Shown here: positions 45,589 to 55,270 of the stretch, in pieces
How positions within the stretch are numbered: position 1 is the first letter of the stretch
Layout of the letters: the number at the start of each line of letters is the position of its first letter
Origin: Saprospiraceae bacterium
Lineage (GTDB): Bacteria > Bacteroidota > Bacteroidia > Chitinophagales > Saprospiraceae
Assembly (NCBI GenBank): GCA_016710585.1
Contig: JADJVN010000046.1
Location: 310,001-374,000, forward strand
Direction of reading: 5' to 3'
Length of the DNA stretch: 64,000 nt
Made by a program: the position numbers and the translations under genes
Notes under the pieces: generated by a model
Databases searched by the model: none
What the model saw: only the letters and a program-made list of their open reading frames with translations
Told to the model about the DNA's origin: nothing

Positions 45589-46528
45589 TATGTATCATAC
45601 CGTCACCTATATTAACTACAGGTGCATTGTTGTGTCCAATAATAAATGCATCTTTTGAAGCATACATTCTAATTTCTTTTAAAGCAAAAGGATCATGGAT
45701 GACAGCTAACATTTCTCCTTTCTTGATAAAGCTACCAGCTTGTCTAATATAATTTACCATACCACCTTCAGGAGCTCGCTCCCATCCTGTTTTTTTAAAA
45801 ACATGATTTATCAATGTTTTATTTAATTCTCCATCAATCATATTACTATTGATTAATACATTTTTTATCAATGACATGCCTCTTCCAATAATAAATCCTT
45901 CTAATCTCAATGCTTCACCACCTTCAAATACAAGTATAGGGATTTTACTATCCCTGGCTATTTTTCGAAACGATTTCGATACAACAGCTTTTTCAATCAA
46001 TGTCCCAAAAGCAGACTTCAATGCTAATGATTTAGCCTCTGGATGTTTTGGAGAAAACCTAACTTGAGGAAAATTCCAAAGATCCTTCCCTCCAGTATGA
46101 AAATCAATGCCAAAATCGATATGTATTAATACTTTCTTTGTAATAATCCGAGCAATTCTAGAGGCAAGAGAACCAGATAGAGAACCTGGAAAACTTCGAT
46201 TAACATCCTTTCCATCAGGCACATCCCTACTAAAATTAATAAATCCAAAAATATTCAATAATGGTATCGCAATCACAGTGCCGCATTTCAAATTTGCAAA
46301 TACGCCTTGTTCAATTGATCTGCGAATGATCTCAACGCCATTTATTTCATCTCCGTGCATTCCGCCTGTAAATAAAACAGTCGGTCCAGGATTTTTACTT
46401 CTAAAAATATAAGTAAAAATTGAAATACGATTTCCTGAAGGCAATTTACCTGCATTAATTCTCACTAGACCAGAACTTCCCAATGGAAAATCTTGACCAT
46501 TTAAATTAATGATATCTTTGGCATTCAT
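45545..46528 (-). CDS. Succinylglutamate desuccinylase/aspartoacylase-family zinc deacylase
   Basis: The 327-residue M14-like protein keeps the zinc ligands GGMHGDEINGVE (His and Glu) and DFHTGGKDLWNFP (His), plus the catalytic-Glu stretch VFEGGEALRLEG. The C-terminal part has a lipoyl-like beta domain (FIKKGEMLAVIHDPFALKEI). It overlaps the rimK stop by 4 bp. In many bacteria a gene of this family accompanies RimK-type ligases, so hydrolysis of a glutamyl or related product is a reasonable guess (inferred). Confidence 0.85.
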   Translation of the reverse strand: MNAKDIINLNGQDFPLGSSGLVRINAGKLPSGNRISIFTYIFRSKNPGPTVLFTGGMHGDEINGVEIIRRSIEQGVFANLKCGTVIAIPLLNIFGFINFSRDVPDGKDVNRSFPGSLSGSLASRIARIITKKVLIHIDFGIDFHTGGKDLWNFPQVRFSPKHPEAKSLALKSAFGTLIEKAVVSKSFRKIARDSKIPILVFEGGEALRLEGFIIGRGMSLIKNVLINSNMIDGELNKTLINHVFKKTGWERAPEGGMVNYIRQAGSFIKKGEMLAVIHDPFALKEIRMYASKDAFIIGHNNAPVVNIGDGMIHIAYEEEKFAYLPSK

Positions 46529-47403
46529 TTATTTACTCTTTTCTCAATAAACTCAATTATCTTTCCTGCTATATCTACTTTTGTGGTTCCTTCAATGCCT
46601 TCCAATCCTGGTGAAGCATTTACTTCAAGAATCAAAGGACCTCGCTTTGATCTTAGAATATCTACACCTGCAATATCCAGTCCTAGTATCTTTGTCGCTT
46701 TTAAAGCGATATCAATTTCTTCTGGCGAGAGATCTGCGATATAAGAACTTGCCCCTCGATGAATATTAGAGCGAAATTCACCAGGTAGAGCTTGACGCAC
46801 CATAGCTCCTACTATCTGTCCATCGACAACGAATGCTCTGATATCTGACCCTTTTGCATCTTCAATAAATTCTTGGATCAATACATCTTGACCAACTCTA
46901 TGAAAACCTTCCACTACAGATTGTCCTTGATTCTTTGAGTCTACTAATATAACTCCGAGACCTTGAGTACTAGAGAGTAACTTTACAACAGCTCTTCCTG
47001 TCGATATATGATCATAAACTGTTGGACTGCAAGTGTCACCGGCTGAAATTCCTGTTTTAGGCACATCTAGTCCGTGGGCAGCTAGTATCTGCATGCATGT
47101 GAGTTTGTCACGCGCTTTTAGTAAGGCATCAGAAGCAACAGTTGTAAATATACCCATTCCTTCTAGTTGTCTAATGATTGCAGCTCCATATGCAGTAGCT
47201 GATGCTCCAATTCTTGGTATCACTGCATCGACATCTTCTAACAGGTCATGACCTGTCAGCAATTGAGGTTTCCCTTTCTCAATGATAATATTACAATGCA
47301 AATGATCGAAAAGGATCACCTCATGTCCTCTAACCTTTGCAGCCTTTACAATGCTTTGTGTGCTATATAAAGCGCCGTTACGAGAAAGTACCAAAATCTT
47401 CAT
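46525..47403 (-). CDS. rimK: RimK-type ATP-grasp glutamate ligase
   Basis: The 292-residue ATP-grasp protein has MKILVLSRNGALYSTQSIVK at its start, VPKTGISAG, GRAVVKLLSSTQGLGVILVD (ATP-binding loop), GSDIRAFVVDGQIVGAMVRQ and ILEVNASPGLEGIE (metal-binding Glu/Asn). In E. coli RimK adds glutamates to the C-terminus of ribosomal protein S6. It is the first gene of the leftward operon to 37722. S6 as the target here is inferred from the family. Confidence 0.93.
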   Translation of the reverse strand: MKILVLSRNGALYSTQSIVKAAKVRGHEVILFDHLHCNIIIEKGKPQLLTGHDLLEDVDAVIPRIGASATAYGAAIIRQLEGMGIFTTVASDALLKARDKLTCMQILAAHGLDVPKTGISAGDTCSPTVYDHISTGRAVVKLLSSTQGLGVILVDSKNQGQSVVEGFHRVGQDVLIQEFIEDAKGSDIRAFVVDGQIVGAMVRQALPGEFRSNIHRGASSYIADLSPEEIDIALKATKILGLDIAGVDILRSKRGPLILEVNASPGLEGIEGTTKVDIAGKIIEFIEKRVNK

Positions 47404-47473
47404 AATTCCAATTTAATGGCAAAATAAACTCAATTTGCTCAAAATATAAATAGTTTCTTTGTAATCTTGCCAA

Positions 47474-48763
47474 ATGAATCTGACAAATCAAGAAAAAAGT
47501 AGTAAAGCAGAGTTTGGATGGGTAATGTTTGATTGGGCTAATTCATCATACTCCCTTGTTATCTCCACAGCATTATTTCCAATTTTTTTTATTGCAAATA
47601 CCGATCCAACCATTTCCATTTTTGGAATAAACACTACAAATTCATCGATTTATGCCTTTGCTGTATCATTTGCTTATATTTTGATATGTATTTTATCTCC
47701 TGTGCTATCAGGCATCGCAGACTATGGTGGAAGGCGTAAGTTCTTCATGATCTTATTTACTACACTTGGCAGCATTGCTTGTTCCAGCTTGTATTTCTTT
47801 AATGGAATGCAAAATTTAATTTTTGGAATTATGGCGTTTATTTTAGCTTCAGCTTCTCATGCAGGATCTTTGGTCTTTTATGATGCTTATCTATCAGAAC
47901 TAGTGCCCCCAAAAAGAAGTGATAAACTGAGTGCAAAAGGTTATGCTTATGGATATATCGGCTCTGTTATATTATTAATATTCAATATTATTGTCATTCA
48001 AAAACCTGATTTATTAAATCTACCAGATGTAAAATCTGCAACTAAGCTTGCATTTTTAACTGTGGGTGTATGGTGGTTTGGCTTTTCACAATTTTCATTT
48101 TTTTATTTGCCAAAAGATGTGCCAAAAAGGGATAAAAGTTTTAGCATTGCTGATGGAATTGAGGAATTAAAAAAAGCATGGAATATCATTAAATTAAATC
48201 CAAATATAAAAAATTATTTATCAGGATTTTTTTTTTACAGCGCAGGTGTTCAGACAGTCATATATTTAGCATCCCCATTTGCTCAAAAGGAACTTGGATT
48301 TGAATCGCAAGAGTTGATCATTATAATTTTGCTTTTACAGCTTGTGGCAATTTTTGGCGCACTTGGCTTCAGCACATTATCTAAAAAGAAAAATAATTTA
48401 TATGGTATTTCGATCATGATTGTGATTTGGATTTTTATTTGCATTCTGGCATATTTAGTCACATCTAAGTGGCTGTTTTATGTCATAGCTGCATTAGTAG
48501 GTATGGTCTTAGGTGGAATTCAGGCTTTATCTAGATCAACTTTTTCTAAATTAATTCCTGCTGATAATCATGAGACGACTTGCTTCTTTAGTTTTTATGA
48601 CGTCATCTATTATTTATCCATAGTCATTGGGACATTTGCTTTTGGATTTGTAGATCAATTGACGGGCAGTATGAGGAATAGTGTATTAATTTTAGGACTA
48701 TTTTTTATCATCGGATTATACTATATTAGCAAAGTAAAAAAAGAAGCTATTCGTACGGTATAA
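47474..48763 (+). CDS. UMF1/Atg22-like MFS transporter
   Basis: The 429-residue protein has about 12 membrane helices and the UMF1 signature GWVMFDWANSSYSLVISTA at its start. Later come SGIADYGGRRKFFMI (MFS motif A) and IQALSRSTFSKLIPAD, typical of Atg22-like permeases of amino acids or unknown substrates. It is divergent from rimK, with 70 bp between starts. Confidence 0.88.
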   Translation: MNLTNQEKSSKAEFGWVMFDWANSSYSLVISTALFPIFFIANTDPTISIFGINTTNSSIYAFAVSFAYILICILSPVLSGIADYGGRRKFFMILFTTLGSIACSSLYFFNGMQNLIFGIMAFILASASHAGSLVFYDAYLSELVPPKRSDKLSAKGYAYGYIGSVILLIFNIIVIQKPDLLNLPDVKSATKLAFLTVGVWWFGFSQFSFFYLPKDVPKRDKSFSIADGIEELKKAWNIIKLNPNIKNYLSGFFFYSAGVQTVIYLASPFAQKELGFESQELIIIILLLQLVAIFGALGFSTLSKKKNNLYGISIMIVIWIFICILAYLVTSKWLFYVIAALVGMVLGGIQALSRSTFSKLIPADNHETTCFFSFYDVIYYLSIVIGTFAFGFVDQLTGSMRNSVLILGLFFIIGLYYISKVKKEAIRTV

Positions 48764-48849
48764 AGCATGCTTTGTCGATAAAATAATTAAAAATGAACTA
48801 TTTCATTCAAAAATAACTTATTCATTAGTATCAAATTAAAATCAAAATT

Positions 48850-49404
48850 ATGTTAATCTTAATTATTGTCTTAGTAGTCCTTGCTCTAATTGTTATGAGC
48901 TTATACAATGGTTTGGTAAAAAACAAAGTAAAAGTTGATAATGCTTGGAGTGACATTGCAGTTTACCTTAAGAAAAGATATGATTTAATTCCAAATCTTG
49001 TGAGCACAGTCAAAGGCTATGCTGCACATGAGTCTCAAACATTGGAAAGAGTCATTGCTGCAAGAAATCAAGCCATAAATAATGGAGCCAACGCCTCCGT
49101 ATCTGATGTAGCAGCAAGTCAAGCAGCAATTTCGACAGGCCTTCGCTCAATTTTTGCTTTAAGTGAGAATTATCCAGATTTGAAAGCTAATACAAATTTC
49201 ATCGAGTTGCAAAATTCCTTAAAAGATATTGAATCTGATTTAGCATCTTCAAGAAGATATTATAATGCAACAGTTAGAGATTATAATACCTCAATTCAAA
49301 CTGTACCACAAGTATTTTTAGCAAATGCATTTGGTTTCCACGAAAGAGAATTTTTTGAGCTAGAAGATCAAGCAGAAACAAAAAATGTTAAAGTAGAATT
49401 TTAG
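48850..49404 (+). CDS. lemA: LemA family protein
   Basis: This 184-residue protein has an N-terminal membrane helix (MLILIIVLVVLALIVMSLY) and the conserved LemA motifs VKVDNAWSDIAVYLKKRYDL, IPNLVSTVKGYAAHE and VRDYNTSIQTVPQVF. Its role in the envelope is not well known. The next gene encodes a DUF2207 protein, a common companion. Confidence 0.92.
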   Translation: MLILIIVLVVLALIVMSLYNGLVKNKVKVDNAWSDIAVYLKKRYDLIPNLVSTVKGYAAHESQTLERVIAARNQAINNGANASVSDVAASQAAISTGLRSIFALSENYPDLKANTNFIELQNSLKDIESDLASSRRYYNATVRDYNTSIQTVPQVFLANAFGFHEREFFELEDQAETKNVKVEF

Positions 49405-49422
49405 TATTGTCCAATAAATTTT

Positions 49423-51153
49423 ATGAAACTTTTAGTATTTATATTTTCTTTTTTTGCGACACTTAGCTTAAAATCTGAGGCTTTTATTATAAAAGATTAT
49501 GCTATTAATATTAAAGTCAATGAGAAAGGATATTTAGATATAGAAGAGATCATAAAAGTAAATTTTACAGAAAGCCGTCGAGGAATCATTCGCAGCATAC
49601 CTTATGTCTTTCGTATTGCACCAAATGATGAAAATAATCCAAGAGCTCAAGGCTTTGAGAATGTAGGAAGTAATATGCGCACACTCATTTCAAATATTGA
49701 AGTTGATAATTGGAAATATAGTGTGAGTAAAAGTGGCGCCATTCTGCAAATAAGAATAGGTTCACCTCAAATATATTTAACAGGTGATCAAGAGTATAGA
49801 ATTAAATATAGAGTTCATGATGCGATCAATTTCTTTAAGGACCATTCTGAACTCTACTTTAATATTATTGGAACTGAATGGGATACAGAAATTGAAAATG
49901 CCCACTTTGAAATCAGCTTGCCAAAAACGCTTATAGATCGCTCTAATTATTTTGTAAGTACTGGTGTATATGGTTCAAAAGCGAATCAAACAGTTAGTTC
50001 TTGGGTTGATGATAAAACTTTTAAGGGTTCGATCACACAAAAATTAAATCCACATGAAGGCGTAACTATTGGTATTAAATTTCCTGTTGATTTTGTAGAA
50101 AAGGAAAATTATAAGACGAAAGGGTTTTATTGGCTCTTTTTAATTCCAATTGCAGTTTCTACTTGGTTTTATAGCTTGTGGAAAAAATACGGGAAGGATG
50201 AAGGATTTAGTATTCAGACTGAGTTTAAAGCCCCTGCTGAAATATCACCAGCAGTAGCTGGCTATTTAATGAATGACAAGCATAAGAAAAGAGACCTAAC
50301 CTCATTAATTCCATATTGGGGTGAAAAGGGATATTTAAAAATTAAGGAACATGAGACAGGTAGTTTTCTCGGATTTGGAAAAACTAAAGAATTGGAGTTC
50401 ATAAAAGTATCAGATCTAAAACCTGAAGCTCCTTCTCATGAGAAAACAATGTTCAATGGAATATTTTCATTAGGTAGTCCAATCATGTTATCAGATCTTA
50501 AAGACAATATTTATCAAAAAATGCAATACAGTTCTATAGAACTTGAAAACTATATTAATGCAAAAAAATACTACACAGAATCAGGGAATTTATGGCGTGA
50601 TCTCATGTTGTTTTTATCTATTGTATTATTGATTGGAGGCTTAATTGGTACCTTTTTCACTTTTAGCTCTGGCAACTTTTTCTTGATGTACAAGTGTATA
50701 GGCGCAATGATTTCTTCTATTGCTGGATTTATAATTTTTAGTCATATGCCAAAGAAAACAAGAATTGGAACTGACTTATACAAAAAACTTTGTGGCTTTA
50801 AAGAATTTATTAAAACTGTAGAAAAAGATAAGTTAGAATTATTCTTAAAAGAGGATCCTGGTTATTTTGATAAAGTTCTGCCTTTTGCAATAGTCTTTAA
50901 TGTTGCTCAAGAGTGGAAAAAAAGATTTGAAGGACTTGAAATCCCTCCACCAAGCTGGTATGTTGGTTCTTCTCCAAATTTTAATTACTATTATTTTATG
51001 AATTCCATCGACCATTCTTTAGATGAAGTGAGCGAAAATATATATTCTGTACCTAGTAATTCAGGAAGTGCTGGTAGCGGTGGCAGCTTTGGAGGTTCTG
51101 GAGGTGGATTTTCTGGAGGTGGATTTGGTGGCGGCGGTGGCAGCAGCTGGTAG
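49423..51153 (+). CDS. DUF2207 membrane protein with Gly-rich tail
   Basis: The 576-residue protein has a signal, an N-terminal DUF2207 beta domain (residues 25-220; RGIIRSIPYVFRIA), membrane helices at about 230-247 and in the C-terminal half (395-440), and a glycine/serine tail ending GGFGGGGGSSW. DUF2207 proteins are paired with LemA in many bacteria and are of unknown function. Short spacing (18 bp) supports co-expression. Confidence 0.88.
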   Translation: MKLLVFIFSFFATLSLKSEAFIIKDYAINIKVNEKGYLDIEEIIKVNFTESRRGIIRSIPYVFRIAPNDENNPRAQGFENVGSNMRTLISNIEVDNWKYSVSKSGAILQIRIGSPQIYLTGDQEYRIKYRVHDAINFFKDHSELYFNIIGTEWDTEIENAHFEISLPKTLIDRSNYFVSTGVYGSKANQTVSSWVDDKTFKGSITQKLNPHEGVTIGIKFPVDFVEKENYKTKGFYWLFLIPIAVSTWFYSLWKKYGKDEGFSIQTEFKAPAEISPAVAGYLMNDKHKKRDLTSLIPYWGEKGYLKIKEHETGSFLGFGKTKELEFIKVSDLKPEAPSHEKTMFNGIFSLGSPIMLSDLKDNIYQKMQYSSIELENYINAKKYYTESGNLWRDLMLFLSIVLLIGGLIGTFFTFSSGNFFLMYKCIGAMISSIAGFIIFSHMPKKTRIGTDLYKKLCGFKEFIKTVEKDKLELFLKEDPGYFDKVLPFAIVFNVAQEWKKRFEGLEIPPPSWYVGSSPNFNYYYFMNSIDHSLDEVSENIYSVPSNSGSAGSGGSFGGSGGGFSGGGFGGGGGSSW

Positions 51154-51311
51154 TTTATTTATGATCTTTAATAGATCAAGCCTATAAATTATGTAAATGA
51201 TTTTACAATTCAAAGCCATTTTACAAAATACCGATTAAACTTTTTTTAAATCTCAATTCTGTTCAAACAGATTTATTTTTCATTTTAATGCATTTGCATT
51301 ATTTTCGAGCT

Positions 51312-52589
51312 ATGAATAAAAATGCTCAGACAAATAAAATATTAAATACAACAGTAATTATCGCAGGTCTTGGATATTTTGTAGATATATATGATCTTCA
51401 ACTATTCAATATTATTGGTAAAGAAAGTATCATGAGTCCAAAGGGTCTAAACATTAATGATCTAAAACTTGCTACTGATTTATTTGATAATAATTTGTTT
51501 TATTGGCAGATGGCAGGAATGCTAATTGGTGGCTTGATATGGGGAATTCTTGGAGATCTTAAGGGGCGCAAGTCAATTCTTTTTGGTTCTATTTTATTAT
51601 ATTCTATTGCGAATATTGCCAATGCTTTTGTTGACACAATACCTCAATACCAATTCATCCGTCTCATTGCAGGAATAGGTTTAGCGGGTGAACTTGGAGC
51701 TGCAATCACCCTTGTTTCAGAAATTATGACGAAGGAAAACAGAGGTTATGGCACTATGATAATCGTTACACTCGGTGCCTTGGGAGCTGTCTTTGCAGCA
51801 TTTGTAAAAAAATTTAGTGGTCAATTTAATTTACTTGGATTGGAGAACTGGCAGATTGCGTATATCATAGGAGGATTAATGGGTTTACTTCTACTGTTAC
51901 TCAGGTTTGGAACTTTTGAGTCTGGATTATTTGAAAAATCTCAACTTAATAATTCTTCGAAAGGAAATTTCTTTATATTATTTAAAGATAGACAAACTAT
52001 TCTAAAGTACATATATTGCATTTTAGTTGGACTACCTGTTTGGTTTGTGATAGGTACTTTGGTTAAATTATCTGGAAGGTTTTCGGATCAAATCGGAATT
52101 ATTGATGGCAAAATAGATCCTGCATATTGTATCATGTTTTGCTATATCGGACTAAGTGCAGGAGATCTATTTTGTGGCTGGTTAAGTCAAATCTTTAAAA
52201 CGCGAAAAAAAGTGGTTTTGGGTTATTTAATCGCCAATATTTTTGTAGTACTTGCCTTTTTGTATATAAAAAATCTTAGTTTGAGCCAGTTTTATGTGCT
52301 TATTTTTTTACTTGGATGTTGCACTGGCTATTGGGCTTTATTTGTAACTATTGCTTCGGAACAATTTGGTACCAATATTCGTGCAACAGCAACTACAACA
52401 GTCCCAAATTTTGTAAGAGGCGCAGTTATTCCAATAGGAATGAGTTTCTTTTATTTTTTAGATAATCAGTTTTATACTTTGAATACAAGTGCAATAATAG
52501 TTGGGGGAAGCTGTTTCGGACTTGCTATTTATTCAATATTGCAATTAGAAGAAACATTTGGGAAGGAATTAGACTATGAAGAAATATAA
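51312..52589 (+). CDS. MFS transporter
   Basis: The ATG at 51312 gives 425 residues and about 12 membrane helices; a start at 51288 would add 8 residues that do not look structural. The motif GILGDLKGRKSILFG (motif A) and RLIAGIGLAGELGAAITL place it in the major facilitator superfamily, near aromatic acid or sugar-acid symporters. The substrate is unknown. The following serine hydrolase gene begins 19 bp downstream. Confidence 0.85.
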   Translation: MNKNAQTNKILNTTVIIAGLGYFVDIYDLQLFNIIGKESIMSPKGLNINDLKLATDLFDNNLFYWQMAGMLIGGLIWGILGDLKGRKSILFGSILLYSIANIANAFVDTIPQYQFIRLIAGIGLAGELGAAITLVSEIMTKENRGYGTMIIVTLGALGAVFAAFVKKFSGQFNLLGLENWQIAYIIGGLMGLLLLLLRFGTFESGLFEKSQLNNSSKGNFFILFKDRQTILKYIYCILVGLPVWFVIGTLVKLSGRFSDQIGIIDGKIDPAYCIMFCYIGLSAGDLFCGWLSQIFKTRKKVVLGYLIANIFVVLAFLYIKNLSLSQFYVLIFLLGCCTGYWALFVTIASEQFGTNIRATATTTVPNFVRGAVIPIGMSFFYFLDNQFYTLNTSAIIVGGSCFGLAIYSILQLEETFGKELDYEEI

Positions 52590-52608
52590 ATCATTAAAAA
52601 TTAATAAG

Positions 52609-53925
52609 ATGCGTATAATTTTAACTTTCTTGATATTATTTAATACAATACAATTTTTGTCAGCCCAATCTCTATATTTTCCACCTCGCAATAATGCAGA
52701 TTGGGAAAGGCTCGATCCTAAATCCTTGAATTGGTGTCAATCCAAGATTGATGAATTGTATCAGTATTTAGATAGTTCTAATAGTAAAGCATTCATACTT
52801 CTTAAAGATGGAAAAATTGTATTGGAAAAATACTACGACAATTTCACTAAAGATAGCTTCCATCTCTGGAATTCAGCGGGCAAAACTTTGACAGGTTTCG
52901 GTATAGGGATAGCACAACAAGAAGGAAGCTTAAACATTAATGACGTAAGCTCAAAATATCTTGGTAGTGGATGGTCTTCTTGTACGCTAGAGCAAGAACA
53001 AAAAATCACAATTAAAAATCACATCAGTATGACAACAGGACTAGATGATTCTGTTCCAAATTCTGATTGTTCTGAACCTTCATGTTTAATCTATAAAGCA
53101 GATGCTGGAACAAGATGGGCATACCATAATGGTCCATACACAATCCTAGACCAAGTCATTGCAAATGCTACTCAACTAAGTTTAAATAGTTTTATCAATA
53201 GTAGAATTATGAGTCCAATTGGCGGTGCTGGTCTCTATTATAAGTTTGGCAATAATAATGTATATATTAGTAATACTTACACCATGGCTAGATTTGGTTT
53301 ATTATTATTAGCTAAAGGTCGGTGGAATAATAATTTAATTATGAAAGATTCAGTTTATTTAAATAATATGTTGAATTCATCGCAAAGCCTAAATCCAGCT
53401 TATGGATACCTTACTTGGCTCAATGGTAAATCCTCATATAAATTACCTGGCTTACAATTCCAATTTCAAGGATATTTAAATCCAGACGCTCCTGAAGATG
53501 TATTTGCTGCACTTGGTAAAGATGGCCAAGTCATTAATGTTTCACCAAGCAAAAATATTGTTTTTATAAGAATAGGAGATGCACCAGATGTTTCTAATTT
53601 TGTTCCAAATATTTATAACAATTCAATTTGGATTAAAATCCTAAATTTAAATTGCCCCAGTTCAGTGAATGAAAAGACTCAAGACTTTTCAAAATTAATA
53701 ATTTACAACAATCAAACTAAAAAATTAACAATCAAGAATAAAACCCTAGAATATTTTACTGAGATATCATTATACAATATCAATGGCAACCACTTAAATA
53801 CTTATAAAATTTCTAAAATTATTGACAACTCCATTGATTTAAGTCATCTCAATTCAGGTGTATACTTAGTTAATTATAAATCAAATACTACATTCCACAC
53901 ACAAAAAATTTTAATTGCGTATTAA
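52609..53925 (+). CDS. Serine hydrolase (class C beta-lactamase-like) with T9SS sorting domain
   Basis: The second ATG (52609) gives 438 residues and a good signal (MRIILTFLILFNTIQFLSAQ); the first at 52576 would overlap the transporter. Motifs are NSAGKTLTG (SxxK, catalytic Ser/Lys), WAYHNGPY (YxN) and DGQVINVSPSK near the third motif. The last about 75 residues (ELVYNNQTKKL-like beta strands to HTQKILIAY) match a T9SS sorting domain, so it should be secreted or surface-bound. Substrates in this family range from beta-lactams to peptides or esters. Confidence 0.8.
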   Translation: MRIILTFLILFNTIQFLSAQSLYFPPRNNADWERLDPKSLNWCQSKIDELYQYLDSSNSKAFILLKDGKIVLEKYYDNFTKDSFHLWNSAGKTLTGFGIGIAQQEGSLNINDVSSKYLGSGWSSCTLEQEQKITIKNHISMTTGLDDSVPNSDCSEPSCLIYKADAGTRWAYHNGPYTILDQVIANATQLSLNSFINSRIMSPIGGAGLYYKFGNNNVYISNTYTMARFGLLLLAKGRWNNNLIMKDSVYLNNMLNSSQSLNPAYGYLTWLNGKSSYKLPGLQFQFQGYLNPDAPEDVFAALGKDGQVINVSPSKNIVFIRIGDAPDVSNFVPNIYNNSIWIKILNLNCPSSVNEKTQDFSKLIIYNNQTKKLTIKNKTLEYFTEISLYNINGNHLNTYKISKIIDNSIDLSHLNSGVYLVNYKSNTTFHTQKILIAY

Positions 53926-53947
53926 AATTAAAATTTTACTTACAAGT

Positions 53948-54763
53948 TTAATTTAAACTTCGCAATTGTTTCTCAATATCGCTAAGGAAAATTTGATCTG
54001 GCATGATAACATATGGATCTTTTCGATGATTTTGTGGATAAAGCATTTTAGCTTTTTCAAAATATGTTTTCGCCTTAATTTTATCTCCATGCCCTAAGGC
54101 ACATAAGCCTAGATAATAATATGTGTCAGGAAAATTTGGATATTGAGGTAGCTGTAGTTCCATATAATGTGTAGCAGAATCGACTTGATTTTTGCTCATA
54201 TAACAAACTGCTAGATGTAAATAATCATATGTTCCAACACCACCTTCAGCTTTACCTTCATCTATTGCCATCTTAATTTCAGAAATGGCTTGATCTACTT
54301 TTCCTAACTCTCGATAACAAAGTCCCTTTTGTATTCTTAAATTATATTCTCCATTAGGATTGAATCCAAGATGTCCTGATTTTTTAAGATCGAGTTTCTT
54401 AAAATCTGATAATGCTGACTCATAATCATGCAAGAATTCAAATAAACAAGCACCTCGATATCCTAGGTAAGTTTTTGGATCAAGAGCGACAGCTTTATCT
54501 AAGTATTTTCTCCAATTATAATAATCACCTCTTTTAAGATAAGGAACAGAAAGAGAATGCCATGCACTAGCAAGTTCAGGACAAAGGCTAGTAGCTTTTG
54601 TACATAATTCCATGGACTGCTTAGAGCCTTGAGGGTATCTATTAGCACTTTCCAATGTTAAACATGCTTTCCTGCAAGGTGAATTCTCTGGATACAGATT
54701 ACAATTTTGAGCATCTAGCCCTAATGAAGATAAAAGTATAACTAAAAAGAATTCTAATCTCAT
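53948..54763 (-). CDS. Secreted TPR-repeat protein
   Basis: The 271-residue protein has a signal peptide and about five tetratricopeptide repeats (LCPELASAWHSLSVPYLKRGDYYNWRK-type helices, SATHYMELQLPQYPNFPDTYYYLG). TPRs mediate protein contacts. It ends the three-gene leftward cluster with a TonB-C-like lipoprotein and an OmpA lipoprotein (4-bp overlap with the upstream gene). Confidence 0.82.
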   Translation of the reverse strand: MRLEFFLVILLSSLGLDAQNCNLYPENSPCRKACLTLESANRYPQGSKQSMELCTKATSLCPELASAWHSLSVPYLKRGDYYNWRKYLDKAVALDPKTYLGYRGACLFEFLHDYESALSDFKKLDLKKSGHLGFNPNGEYNLRIQKGLCYRELGKVDQAISEIKMAIDEGKAEGGVGTYDYLHLAVCYMSKNQVDSATHYMELQLPQYPNFPDTYYYLGLCALGHGDKIKAKTYFEKAKMLYPQNHRKDPYVIMPDQIFLSDIEKQLRSLN

Positions 54764-55263
54764 GGTGTAATAGTTTTGATCATTCCATCTCCTATTTGCA
54801 TCGTAATATACATATATGAATCATATTTCTTTCCATCTTTTTCTCCAGGAATCCAATCTGAAAGACTTTTGATTATATCAACAATGTAAGTTTTAAATGT
54901 TGGTGAAAATTTTTTTTCTTGATAATTCTTGTCTACCTCCATTACTCTAAAGCGATCTGTTTTACCTTCACAATTAACCACAAATCTAACTGTTAAAATT
55001 CCACTTTGAGTTATGTAGTCATTATTGAATCTGAATTTATCATAAATTTCTTCGTACAAAGCTTTTCTACCATCCTTATAATCTGTATTGACGCTGTAAT
55101 ATTGTACAATATTCTTTGAATCGCATAAATTAAAATCCTTTCGATCAAGGCTAGGATCAAAATTAATATCCCCAATATTTTCAGGAAATTTACTTTCTAC
55201 TTTTTTACAAGAGCCAAGAATTAGCAAATTCAATATTATAAAAATACAAGTGTAAATTTTCAT
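54760..55263 (-). CDS. Lipoprotein with TonB C-terminal-like domain
   Basis: The ATG at 55263 gives a 167-residue lipoprotein with lipobox ILGSC; an upstream start at 55284 would overlap the OmpA gene and weaken the signal. Residues 70-150 resemble a TonB C-terminal fold (ITQSGILTVRFVVNCEGKTDRF, then LSDWIPGEKDGKKYDSYMY). As it lacks the TonB membrane helix it is not an energy transducer; a binding role at the outer membrane or peptidoglycan is inferred. Confidence 0.65.
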   Translation of the reverse strand: MKIYTCIFIILNLLILGSCKKVESKFPENIGDINFDPSLDRKDFNLCDSKNIVQYYSVNTDYKDGRKALYEEIYDKFRFNNDYITQSGILTVRFVVNCEGKTDRFRVMEVDKNYQEKKFSPTFKTYIVDIIKSLSDWIPGEKDGKKYDSYMYITMQIGDGMIKTITP

Positions 55264-55270
55264 CAATGAT

